A DNA stretch of 53,927 bases from Zygnema cylindricum. Its lineage: Eukaryota; Streptophyta; Zygnematophyceae; Zygnematales; Zygnemataceae. A model generated the notes under the pieces. The model did not search any database. It worked only from the letters and a program-made list of their open reading frames with translations, and was not told the origin of the DNA. Location: the NCBI GenBank assembly GCA_037447655.1, contig JBBHKE010002840.1, positions 1-53,927 of the forward strand, in the 5' to 3' direction. Below, one piece after another: positions 1-7,949 of the stretch (positions are counted from its first letter, which is position 1; the number at the start of each line of letters is the position of its first letter). Position numbers and translations under genes: made by a program.

Positions 1-388
1 TCAATATCTGTAGATTTAAAACGTTCGTGACATGTATGTTTGTAAACTCCTTTTGTAAAATCTATAACTATTATATTCTTTTTGGCTTGCTGAATCCCTT
101 TGAAAATTGCATTTTTAAAAACTTTAGATTTACCATATGCTAAACCTATTGCATTTTTAGTATTATCTACAGCCTTTAAGACTGGATAACTAGCTTGTTT
201 ACCCGATTTAGTGGTTCTTTGACTCTTCTAAGAAATATCTTTATAATATTTAAATCAGGTTTTAATATATCTACTAGTTCAGACTGCATTTTTTTGGGAT
301 AAATTTTAAAATATTCTGTTTGGTTAGTTATACTATTAGATTTATCATATAACCCTTGTTTTGTTTTTGGTTCCCAAGTCATATACAT
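1..388 (-). pseudogene. rps5: Archaeal-type ribosomal protein uS5 (S5/S2e), broken and cut by the window edge
   Basis: This encodes a small-subunit ribosomal protein next to the decoding centre. Translation from 388 starts MYMTWEPKTKQG, the W-P-T-K-LG opening of archaeal S5. It continues through SITN, then SELVDILKPDLN, which fits the archaeal EIVDxLLPDL segment. After codon 70 the frame breaks near position 175. The next frame gives NAIGLAYGKSKVFKNAI and then QQAKKNIIVID, the conserved glycine-rich and K-A-K-N-I-I core of S5. The 3' end lies outside the window. It is the last minus-strand gene of the ribosomal run, directly after uL14; the usual intervening archaeal spc genes are absent. Family assignment is firm. 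Loss of function is inferred from the frameshift. Confidence 0.85.
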
Positions 389-515
389 TTTAAATCAAAT
401 TTTTTTATTTTAATAGGACTTAAATTTTTTGATAATTAGAGCAATCTGAATAATTTTTACAGAATTTCCAGATTTGATCTTTAAAGTTTTCATAATACTA
501 ATGCACCATTTCCAG
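389..515. other. Short AT-rich spacer between uL14 and uS5 remnants
   Basis: Only about 130 bases separate the two genes. In archaea this interval normally carries L24, S4e, L5, S14, S8, L6, L32e, L19e and L18. I see no remnant of any of them. Confidence 0.5.
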
Positions 516-880
516 TTAAAGTGGGTGTTCTTTCAATGGCCTTACTCTTTTTATTTTTGTATGTTTAAAAGCATAATCCTGATTAATTAGAACTTTTGCA
601 TTATCTTCAAAGCCCACTCTTATACCATCGGGTCTTTTATAAACTTTTATTTGTCTAATTAAAGTTGCAAATAAAACTTTTCCTTTTAATTGAGGTGTAC
701 CCACTTTAGCTGAAACTCTTAATACGTCCCTTAAGTGTGCGCCTTTTTTTCTAGCATGAGTATTTCCCTTTTTCTTTAATACCAATTATATACAGAATTT
801 TAGCACCTGAGTTATCACATATAATTCTAGAATTAACATTTATCCCATTTGTAAGCTTTGTGTTTTTATACCTTTCATAA
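516..880 (-). pseudogene. rpl14: Archaeal-type ribosomal protein uL14, frameshifted
   Basis: uL14 is a large-subunit protein at the subunit interface. The N-terminal part, in one frame from about 880, reads NSRIICDNSGAKILYIIGI, matching the family's SRLxCADNTGAKxLxII. It meets a stop near 755, and the body continues in another frame. That frame has VGTPQLKGKVLFATLIRQIK, then RPDGIRVGFEDNAKVLIN, with the RPDGxxxxFEDNAxVxxN signature. The K-G-x-P-L-x-x-K-V and V-R-Q-x-K wording is archaeal/eukaryotic rather than bacterial. The C terminus ends at the stop at 516-518. It lies between uS17 and uS5. The broken frame makes it a pseudogene. Confidence 0.88.
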
Positions 881-1126
881 TGAAATATGGCATTTAATTT
901 TGGGAATTCTTCTAGTACTTCCTATATCTATCAAGTTTCGTATTTTTAATAAACTTATATCATAGTTATCCGGGATATGTACATGAAACTTAGAAGTTTT
1001 GATAATTTTTCTATTATGCTTTTTTACTCTAATAGGTGTTTACTTGATACAAGTTATACGTTTAAACAAAGGTTTTATAGATAAAATTTTGAGATTTCTT
1101 TTAATAGATCTTGTATTATATTTCAT
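875..1126 (-). pseudogene. rps17: Probable ribosomal protein uS17 with one in-frame stop
   Basis: From an ATG at 1126 one frame runs to a TGA at 875-877, with a single TAA in the middle. The second half reads KFHVHIPDN, then a hydrophobic stretch, then IGSTRRIPKIKCHI. This resembles the archaeal uS17 end (IxAHNPxCI...VGDxVxIxECRPLSKTK). The match is weaker than for its neighbours. Support comes mainly from position: uS17 stands immediately before uL14 in archaeal operons. The 3' end overlaps or abuts the uL14 remnant. Confidence 0.6.
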
Positions 1127-1331
1127 TTGTATAAAAATTTACAGTCATATAACTTATTATTAATAGTAGTAACTTGTATTAATAAGTTATACTTATAATT
1201 TTAAAAAATTATTTCTTTTTGATAAAATTATAACTTTACAGGCTTGAATAATTAATGTATTTTTGTTTCAAATAACACTAAACTGATAAATCAAGATGGC
1301 AAAAGTTAGTATTGTCTATAACTTTTATATT
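1127..1331. other. Degenerate AT-rich interval between uS3/uL29 and uS17
   Basis: About 200 bases of A/T-rich sequence. Archaeal operons often carry SUI1 and an RNase P protein gene here. I cannot recognise either one. Confidence 0.4.
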
Positions 1332-1443
1332 AAGTCTTATTAGGTCGTAGAGATTTTTCATGTTCATACTTAGTTTTTCTAATGCTTTAGGTATTTTTGT
1401 CTATTGAATTTCTTAAAATAATAATTTCTTTTTTGTGATTCAT
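1332..1443 (-). pseudogene. Short reading frame overlapping uS3 stop; possible uL29 remnant
   Basis: An ATG at 1443 overlaps the TGA of uS3 in an ATGA junction, a layout typical of translationally coupled prokaryotic genes. The frame starts MNHKKEIIILRNSIDKNT, hits a TAG, then continues SIRKTKYEHEKSLRPNKT to a stop at 1332. It is small and charged, and it sits where archaeal operons have uL29. Sequence similarity alone would not establish the identity. Confidence 0.3.
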
Positions 1444-2021
1444 AAGCCTATGAGATTAAATTTACCGGGCGAAGCTTTATTAGACTTTAGTATTTTTAAA
1501 ACCAATCCTAAAACTCCACTAGATTTAAAAACCTGATATTTAAAATTATAAACTGCATGAAATGCATCGTTACCCGTATATTTCGTAACTGTGTATCTAA
1601 ATTTAATAGTTCTATGTCTCAAACCTCTGATTTTTCCAGATAAAGAAATTATATAACCATAAGTTTCTAATTTTTTGCAGAATCTAGCTAACTGTTTTTG
1701 AATATTAATCTCGGGATTTTTATTTAAATACGTTACAAAACTAAAAGTAATATATTATATATCATTTTTAAATTCATCAAAAACAGGTTTTAAACTTATT
1801 TCACTTATACCTGTGATCTTTTTTATCTCCTGTTCATGTTTTTCAAAATCAAGAATTTTTAGTAATATTTTACTTAAGTAGATGTTTACATAAAGAATTT
1901 TGTCTAGAATTCTATTATCAGTTTTAAAAAACAAATTACCTAGTTGAGATAGATATTTATCTATATTGAGTTTATCTACTTCTCTTTGACAATAATTTTT
2001 ATAAGTTTGTAATTTAGACAT
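1440..2021 (-). pseudogene. rps3: Archaeal-type ribosomal protein uS3, disrupted near the middle
   Basis: uS3 lines the mRNA entry channel. The ATG at 2021 opens MSKLQTYKNYCQREVDKLN, then IDKYLSQLGN, corresponding to the archaeal N terminus (F-V-x-E-G-x-x-K-x-x-I-x-x-Y-L). This frame stops at 1755. Beyond it the C-terminal domain reads CKKLETYGYIISLSGKIRG, then RHRTIKF, KYTGNDAF and SSGVLGLVLKI. These align with SGKxRGxRxxxxKFxxGxxxxSG...GVLGxKVKI. It ends at the TGA at 1440-1442. The start overlaps the uL22 stop by a few bases. The central KH region is hard to follow, consistent with decay. Confidence 0.85.
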
Positions 2022-2285
2022 GCTTTAATTTAACGTAAATGTGTGCACTTTTTTTTCTTTTAGGTGAAGAACTACCTCTTGCTTTCTTAAAACTACTAAG
2101 ATGTAAAATATGACCATTCGTAACATATAGTTGCTGAAAACCTATTTTTTCAAAATTAGGAATATTAGTGGGTACTATATTTTTAAATAAGGTGTAAAAA
2201 GTTTTATAAATTGTTTCTATACTTTTACAATATTTTGCATTATTTTTTATATTTTTTATATTTATTCATATAAACTAATGAATTA
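2014..2285 (-). pseudogene. rpl22: Archaeal-type ribosomal protein uL22, C-terminal part recognisable
   Basis: The last codons read LSSFKKARGSSSPKRKKSAH, then IYV, matching the family ending A-R-G-R-x-S-P-x-x-K-R-x-S-H-I-x-V, which reaches into the exit tunnel. The stop at 2014-2016 overlaps the uS3 start. Upstream, TNIPNFEKIGFQQLYVTNGH looks like the preceding helix region. The N-terminal third cannot be followed, so the start is uncertain and the gene is probably truncated. Order uS19-uL22-uS3 is the universal S10-operon order. Confidence 0.8.
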
Positions 2286-2332
2286 AATAAACTAACTAAT
2301 TTTTAGTCTTTTATAGATTATAGGCTTCATTT

Positions 2333-2671
2333 TTACTTAAGAGGTGTAAATTTAGAACTGTTGGTAGCACCTTTTCCAATTTTAGTGTGTTTTGCAGGTT
2401 TTCTAGTAAGTACAAATTCCCCAATAGAATGGCCTATTATATTTGGTTTTAACTGTAACTTAGTATAATTTTGTCCATTATAAACGGATAATGTTTTCCA
2501 ATTAAAGTAGGCAAAATTATAAAATTTATTGCTCTTACCCTCGGGAATGCCCTTTTTTGTATATTTTTTAAAGTAGTTTGCATATAAATGGAGAATCCTC
2601 TTTTTAAAGATCTTCGGATTCTAGCATTATAAAAGTTAGCTTGTTTAAAATAGGTAACTGTTTCATTTCAA
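2333..2671 (-). CDS. rps19: Archaeal-type ribosomal protein uS19 (S19/S15e), frame nearly intact
   Basis: One uninterrupted frame covers about 110 codons and ends at the TAA at 2333-2335. It contains ARIRRSLKRG, the archaeal/eukaryotic R-A-R-R-S-L-x-R-G motif that bacterial and mitochondrial S19 lack. It then has INFIILPTLIGKTLSVYNGQ, IIGHSIGEFVLTRKPAKH and KGATNSSKFTPLK. The last is the diagnostic archaeal ending G-I-G-A-T-R-S-S-K-F-x-P-L-K. No in-frame ATG is visible at the 5' end, and an in-frame stop lies just upstream. The first codons may therefore be lost. It is the best preserved gene of the block. Confidence 0.87.
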
Positions 2672-2772
2672 AAAAACTTTAATTTTTGAAACTAGGCTGC
2701 AAAATAATTCTACTAATCATATATTACATTGGAATCTTAACAATTTATATAAAATCGTAGTTAATTAATATT

Positions 2773-3421
2773 ATGAAAATTTATTTACAGTATAGTTTTC
2801 ATAATCTTACTTTTCAGTTTGATAAACTAAGAAATTTTGTAATAGAAAATCTAAATGAATTTAATTCACACATAAAACTAATTAATTTAAAGGAGATCGC
2901 GTACGATTTTATTTGTGGAATGCCATTCAATAGTAATATGAAAAAAGAAACTTGTAACGATAATTTTTTTTTAGACAGGACTATGAAATATAGATCGTTG
3001 TGTTATTCAGGTTATCTACCTAATACATTAGCACAGGATAAAGACCCTATTGATGCGTATATTTTTATAAACGAAATTAGAGATTTAAATTCTATAGTTA
3101 ACAGCTGCATATAGAAAATAATCCTTTTATTCATTTTGAAAGGTATAGACAAAGGTGAAAGAGATCCAAAATAAATAGGAATTCCTATTTTTGAGTTTGA
3201 TTTTAAATCTACAAAACATTTATTAGAAAAAATCGATATTCCGCATAAAATTAATTTAATAACTTATTTTTTACATAATTACAAAAAAGATGTACTTTTG
3301 TCTGAAAGTTATGAAAAATCCTATAATTTAGAAACTTTATCAGGCTGAAAAATCCTATAGTTTAGAAACTTTATCAGGCTTTAAATCAGCTATACAGTAT
3401 ATACAAAAATCTAAAATATGA
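2773..3421 (+). pseudogene. ppa: Soluble inorganic pyrophosphatase (family I), broken
   Basis: This enzyme hydrolyses pyrophosphate to phosphate, pulling biosynthetic reactions forward. The frame from 2773 includes FFLDRTMKYRSLCYSGYLPN, then TLAQDKDPIDAYIF. It matches the family's LDR...YxxxYGxxPxTLxxDGDPxDxxV, including the metal-binding Asp residues. After codon 113 stops appear, but KGIDKGERDPK (family DExGED.K), then KINLITYFLHNYKKD and SGFKSAIQYIQKSKI (family I.HFF.HYKxLE.GK and A..xI) remain readable to a TGA at 3419-3421. A 37-base tandem duplication at 3310-3383 adds damage. The terminal stop overlaps the next ATG in an ATGA junction. Confidence 0.85.
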
Positions 3422-3938
3422 TTTTTTTAACAAGAAACGTAATATTAATTTTATATTACTTATTAACATGCGTAAAACAATATGTGTTTGGGTTTGCTTT
3501 GAAACATGCTTTAAATTCCTCGTATATTTTAAGAATTAGTGCTGCGGTTTTTAAATATATAGTTTTTTTCTTAAACGGAAAAAAATTAATAGCTAGAAAC
3601 AAATTAAAGCCATATAATATTTTATATTTAGTGGTTCACGAATTTTGGTCTTTTGAAGAAGGTCGTTTTGCACCTGCTAAAACTTTGTTTATTTTAAGTA
3701 TCCTTGAATTTGTAAATTTATTTAAAGCGATTTTTCTAGTAAAGAACCAGATTGGTTTACAAGATTTCATACTCTATTTTTGATAACATTAAAACTTTTA
3801 AGTTTACAAGTTTTATTTTCATCCTTAGCTCCAAAAAAACCTTTTATTAGTTTTTTGACAGATTTAATTAGTTTACAGGATCTTTCACGATTAACTATTT
3901 TATTTGTGCATAAAATATGGCTTTATTACAAATGCTAG
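3418..3938 (+). pseudogene. Unrecognised gene of the archaeal block, frameshifted
   Basis: The ATG at 3418 overlaps the pyrophosphatase stop. One frame of 121 codons (rich in Ile, Leu, Phe, Lys) contains HEFWSFEEGRFAPAKTLF. A shift near 3755 leads to a second frame (WFTRFHTLF, then SSLAPKKPFISFLTDLIS) that ends at 3936-3938, overlapping the next ORF. The composition is hydrophobic, but no clear membrane segments separated by loops can be drawn. I do not recognise the family. Overlapping ends suggest it was co-transcribed with its neighbours. Confidence 0.4.
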
Positions 3939-4396
3939 AACAAGAAAACTCTCATGCGTATCCTACAGATAAAAATAAAATAGATATTAATGAAGTATCT
4001 CGGGATGCATTGGTTATAGTGTCACATATTTGCAAAGAATCTCCAAAGTCTACTGTAATCGATTATTTGAATATTAATAAATACAGATTTAATAAATCTT
4101 ACGTATATTCCCTACAATTTTTAATATTTTTTCCTATGCTTGATACTTTATTAAATCAAATAGTCGCAAATCTTTCTATTGCTTTAAGCCAAGATGTAAA
4201 AAGTAAAGAAAATTCTAAAAATATACAATTATCCGCCCAGGCTAATTCTAAAGCTACGAGATTAGTATTGAGTAAAACTTATAATTTAAGGAACGTGAAA
4301 GGATTAATTTATGATCTTTTATTAATTTATAGTGTAGCTTATTTTATGTTTGAATTTACAAATGATATTTTAATTTATAATATAATACAAGTTTGA
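3917..4396 (+). CDS. Unrecognised 159-codon ORF of the archaeal block
   Basis: An intact frame begins MALLQMLEQENSHAYPTDKN and includes SRDALVIVSHICKESPKSTV. A middle basic/hydrophilic part (SKENSKNIQLSAQANSKATR) is followed by a hydrophobic C terminus. It starts inside the previous gene and ends at 4396, overlapping the next ATG at 4393. The segment around residues 30-50 loosely resembles a helical lid of an AAA+ or replication protein, but I cannot support a family. The lack of stops over 159 codons in such AT-rich DNA suggests recent coding selection. Confidence 0.45.
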   Translation: MALLQMLEQENSHAYPTDKNKIDINEVSRDALVIVSHICKESPKSTVIDYLNINKYRFNKSYVYSLQFLIFFPMLDTLLNQIVANLSIALSQDVKSKENSKNIQLSAQANSKATRLVLSKTYNLRNVKGLIYDLLLIYSVAYFMFEFTNDILIYNIIQV

Positions 4397-4644
4397 TTTT
4401 AAGAATTATAAATTTTGTAATCACAAGAGGAATTTTAAAATATAAAACCCCAAAGTTTGAAAAAATAGTTCAAAATGTAATTAGTTTGTGTAAACAGTAT
4501 AATGAAAAACCGGATCTAGATTTATTAAATAGCAGATATAACTTTTTTTATATAGGTTATAAATATATGAGAGATATGGGCTTAAGCCATACGTCTTTGA
4601 CCACTTGGCTATCCTCATATTTTTATTTTTTTAATATATCTTAG
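4393..4644 (+). CDS. Unrecognised 83-codon ORF, possibly the continuation of its upstream neighbour
   Basis: The ATG at 4393 overlaps the preceding TGA (ATGA). The product includes KYKTPKFEKIVQNVISLCKQ and YKYMRDMGLSHTSLTTWLSS. It may be a separate small protein or the C-terminal part of the previous gene after a frameshift. No family is recognised. It ends three bases before the Trm5 start at 4648. Confidence 0.4.
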   Translation: MILRIINFVITRGILKYKTPKFEKIVQNVISLCKQYNEKPDLDLLNSRYNFFYIGYKYMRDMGLSHTSLTTWLSSYFYFFNIS

Positions 4645-4647
4645 AAT

Positions 4648-5483
4648 ATGTATGATTTAGTCGGAGATATAATAGTCCTTAAACGTGAAAATATGATTAA
4701 TGAGTTAAGTCCTATCATTAAATTTAGATTAGTTGTAGTTGAATCTAACTATAAGGTAATTTATAGAATTTCCAAGTATAAAGTTTTAAAAACAAAAAAA
4801 CCATAACCAATCCAGACTTTACAAGTCTGTAAAAAATGTGATTACGAAATCCATGATCTAGTCACAATTATAAAGAAAATAATCTAAGGTTTTTAGTAGA
4901 TTTAAAATATGCCTATTTAGGCAATTGATATAGTAATCAAAGATTAGAAATTAAAGGTTTAATAAAACAAAAGAATTTTGTTTTGGTTTTGTTTCAGGGA
5001 ATTGGTAATTTTTCAGTACATTTAGCAAAAGTTTGCAGATTTGTAATAGGTTTAGATATTAATCAAAAAGCTTATAAATTAACTAGAATAAACTCTAAAC
5101 TAAATAAAGCAAACAATTATCTTAGTTATAATTTAAATGTAAACCAGTTTTCATATTTTAACATTTTTGATGTAGTTATAACAGTTTATCCTTATCTTTT
5201 TAAATTTACATTTAGTAAAGTTCTACAAATTTGTACATGCTATAAAATCATAGATTTAGTATTAGTGGAAAATTCTCAAATTAGCGAATTAGCAAATTTT
5301 ATGCATATCTTGTATAAATCTGATAAATTTGAATACGTTATAGCAAGGCCATATTCTAAAACTTTAAGTATTTTTGGAATTATAAATTATAAACCTGTTG
5401 GGTATTTAGTAAAACTGGAAACCAAGTTTAAGTTTTATGTCTATTTTATTAAAGTCCTGTTGTTTAACTATATTAGTACATAA
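4648..5483 (+). pseudogene. trm5: Archaeal-type tRNA (guanine-N1)-methyltransferase Trm5, broken
   Basis: Trm5 methylates G37 of tRNA using S-adenosylmethionine. The first part reads MYDLVGDIIVLKRENM, like the archaeal FDVIGDIAIVxxPEE opening. After stops, the D2 region RFLVDLKYAYLGN and YSNQRLEIKGLI fits F-x-V-D-x-x-K-V-Y-F-S-P-R-L-x-x-E-R. The Rossmann-fold frame from 4983 gives VLFQGIGNFSVHLAKVCRFV, then IGLDINQKAYKLTRINSKLN. This is motif I (DMFAGVGPFSIPLAK) plus the VIGxDxNPxAxxxLxxNxxxN acidic loop. The frame then stays open to 5483. Several stops in the first half mark it as a pseudogene. A Trm5 relative such as TYW2 is possible but less likely. Confidence 0.75.
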
Positions 5484-5488
5484 TGCTT

Positions 5489-6480
5489 TTACGAAATAAA
5501 ACTTTTTTTTTCTTTGATTATAAATTTATTAATTCCTGAAGATCTTAAATTTTTTATAATTTCTTGGTATTTCTGTTTGTAAAAATAAATCTTAGCTTCT
5601 TGTTTTTGAGATCTTAAATTTTTTAACAGCTTAGAAATATTAACTTTTTGATCTAAAATTATAGGTAATTGTGTAAAAAACTTAGGCAAAATCAAATAAT
5701 TTTGATTTTTTAAATATGCTTTTTCCGATATAGCCCAAATAAGTGTATGTGGGCCTAATGAAATTTCAAAAATCTCATAATCCTGAGTTGTATAATTTTT
5801 AAATGTTTTCTATATTTTATAGATGCTATTTCTACAAATTCATGTTGGATTATAATCTGTAAATCTAAAGTAAGATACGAGTTGTGAGGCAAATCTTTTA
5901 CTATTTTTAATCTCTACTCTCAAAATCCTAGTTTTTTTATTGCATAAATTAAATTTTTTATATACCTACTGGTAAAATTATCCAATTTTAAACTTATAGG
6001 TTTATTTTCAGAATCTACAAAGTTTAAATTTAAATCTAGTTTATTTTCTAATAAATCAGGTTTTATAAAAGCCTGTAATTCTAATTGTTTTAACCTAATT
6101 AAACTTACTTGTGAAGGTGTCTCTAATCTAGAACTAGAACCTATATGGCTAAATCCAAAAATTTTAGATTTTGAATTTAAGAAATGCCTTCTAAAATTAT
6201 AAAACAAAGCTTGACATGTCTCAGGTCTAAGTACTAATTCGTTATTAGTGTAAAATAATTCATTATTAGAATCTACAAATTTATCTAAATTTCTTGAAGC
6301 TTGTAATTCTGTAATAGTTACTATTTTTTTATTGATTAAAACTTTAGTATTTTTTTTTTATTTTTCCTAATTCTATATGTACTCCTAAAATAAAAGGTTT
6401 AGTTTTCTTAAAGAAAAATTGTTTGAGAATTATAATTTTACAAGGTTGTGTGATTTTTTTTGAGATATGCAAATTTCTAG
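5489..6480 (-). pseudogene. glyS: Archaeal/eukaryotic-type glycyl-tRNA synthetase, broken and compact
   Basis: This class II synthetase charges tRNA-Gly. Reading from the high coordinate, TELQASRNLDKFVDSNNELF matches the ASGHxxxFTDP region. LVLRPETCQALFYNFRRHF is the LRPETAQGxFxNFK motif. FGFSHIGSSSRLETPSQVSL and IRLKQLELQAFIKPD correspond to motif 2 (A-Q-I-G-x-x-F-R-N-E...L-I-R-x-R-E-F-x-Q-x-E). The C-terminal frame 5695-5489 (LPIILDQKVNISKLLKNLRS) is where the anticodon-binding domain belongs. The Cys-rich insertion usual between the FTDP and LRPET segments appears absent. Several stops separate the pieces. It converges on Trm5, with only a few bases between the 3' ends. Confidence 0.78.
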
Positions 6481-6571
6481 CCTGTTTTATATTTTGTAAC
6501 TAAACTTTAAGTTTTTCCTGTAACTTATAAACTACAAGTGCATGAAAAACTTTAATATTTGAGATATTAGT

Positions 6572-6928
6572 CTATTTATTGCTTGAATATACTAAAATTT
6601 TAAATTTAGGATCTGAATTTGTATTAGCTAACAAAATATCTCTATTCTTTATAGGGAAAAAAGAAGCTTCTATAACTTCTAAGTTTAAATTATTAGCCAT
6701 AACTTCTAATGCACTTAATTTACCAAGATTATCAGCATTTAAAATATTACCGTTAGGTTTTAGATTAGGTTTTACTGAAATAGCTTTCAAAGTTATCTTA
6801 GAACCTATGTACACTATTATCTGGGATAAGAACTTAATCCAATAACATTCACAAGGTTTTGTAGAATCAAGTATATTGTTCTTTAAATCCAAATAGACTG
6901 AATTTTTTAGTTTCTTATCGAAAATATA
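6572..6928 (-). CDS. Unrecognised ORF upstream of GlyRS; N-terminal part duplicated at 10.7 kb
   Basis: One frame of at least 106 codons includes STKPCECYWIKFLSQIIVYI, GSKITLKAISVKPN and SALEVMANNLNLEVIEASFF. No family is recognised. The first third is present again at 10,676-10,850 with a few changes (for example NAIFVKP instead of KAISVKP). Since the two copies share the reading frame but differ at scattered sites, they have diverged since duplication. Confidence 0.45.
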   Translation of the reverse strand, partial: YIFDKKLKNSVYLDLKNNILDSTKPCECYWIKFLSQIIVYIGSKITLKAISVKPNLKPNGNILNADNLGKLSALEVMANNLNLEVIEASFFPIKNRDILLANTNSDPKFKILVYSSNK

Positions 6929-7290
6929 ACAATTTGATTTGTAAAGTAATTAGATGTAGTTCTTTTGATTTCAGACTTAAGTATTATAAAAAAAAAAAAA
7001 AATGTTTAAAAGTATTATATAAATTAAAAGATAAATTTTATTAATATTTTATGTTATTTAAGTATGATTTGAATCTACATTCAAAATATTCTATACATTA
7101 TTCTAACTACATACATTTTGATAAATTAGTATAAAAAAGTTAGATTACAAAAAAATAATTGTTTAAAATTTGGAGATATGTTTAAAATTTGGAGATATTT
7201 TACATCTTTTCTGGTTTTTAGAATTTTTAAATAATTATACATAATATCTTGATTTAGTGTTGTCCTTTATGGTATTTAGAAATTTAAATA
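6770..7290. repeat. Archaeal-block terminal segment, copy 1
   Basis: The start of the unknown ORF and the A/T-rich DNA beyond it are repeated at 10,676-11,300 in the same orientation. Copy 2 carries about 130 extra bases between 10,845 and 11,035, so copy 1 has a deletion or copy 2 an insertion. Copy 1 has a local repeat of a GGAGATAT-containing segment near 7,170-7,200. From about 6,930 no coding signal is visible. Confidence 0.75.
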
Positions 7291-7865
7291 ACTAAAGAAT
7301 CAACTCTATCTACTAAGGTGTTTATCAATCAAATAATTTGTACAAACCAAAAGTACAGTAGCCGGCATAAAATATGTACGAATCAAGTACGGCTCCTATC
7401 AAAACGATGTATCTTTCACATCCGACGCCATGGCTTTGTCCCTTTCTTCATTGGGATCTATTGGAAACCTGCCACATTTCAATCCGTCGATTTTTTTGGC
7501 ATAAGTTGCCAAAAAAGCCATTCCGGGATACAAACGCTCACGTTAGCCGTCCGCTCGTATTTTCTCATTGAAAGTCGTCCGTTCGATTCCGGCGGCGCGT
7601 AGAATGTTTGTTTGCGTTCGTTTTACTTCGTGTCCCCTGTTTTTTTTTCGTTCCATTTTCATCAGTTTGTCGATACTGCCGTACGTTCCCGTAAAATTAC
7701 TTTTCGGTTAACCGGCCACAATGTACTACAAAGTGCAACATATTTATTCGTCAAAGTATGTACAATTCCCTTAAAAAACCGTACATTTTTTTCTAAATTT
7801 ACCGTTCAATTTACCGAACAGGAAAAACTCCGAGCAGAAATTACAAAAAGTACAAACATATCAGA
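7291..7865. other. Transition from archaeal block to host DNA, no gene seen
   Basis: Base composition rises from very AT-rich to mixed near 7,320, and CpG-containing words appear. Short open frames here show no coding character. A perfect 10-bp stem (TTTTTTGGCA/TGCCAAAAAA, loop TAAGT) lies at 7,492-7,516. This region could include the promoter or first exon of the downstream MYB gene, but I cannot define either. Confidence 0.4.
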
Positions 7866-7942
7866 AACTCTGACCGTTCAATAACCGATGACTATCGATA
7901 TCAGTGTTATCGCGATAACATTTGTACCGATACACAACACTA
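7866..7942. mobile_element. hAT-type element right end (remnant)
   Basis: The segment contains the ATAACCGATGACTATCGAT and TTATCGCGATAACAT motifs and ends ATACACAACACTA. This is the same right terminus as the complete elements at 45,658-46,451 and 52,363-53,142. I find no matching left end or target duplication, so it is a fragment or belongs to a diverged relative. Confidence 0.6.
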
Positions 7943-7949
7943 ATATTTA

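Noticed and set aside
2773-5483. Alternative genetic code in the archaeal block
   Set aside because: Breaks involve TAA, TAG and TGA as well as frameshifts, and the interrupted positions do not correspond to one conserved residue.
1-6930. Mitochondrial or plastid DNA insertion
   Set aside because: Ribosomal gene runs and AT richness fit at first sight. But uS19 has the archaeal/eukaryotic RRSLKRG and GATNSSKF motifs, and Trm5, pyrophosphatase and archaeal-type GlyRS are not organelle-encoded.
1-6930. Nucleomorph or host nuclear ribosomal genes
   Set aside because: Eukaryotic nuclear and nucleomorph genomes do not keep uS19-uL22-uS3-uS17-uL14 in order on one strand with overlapping ends.
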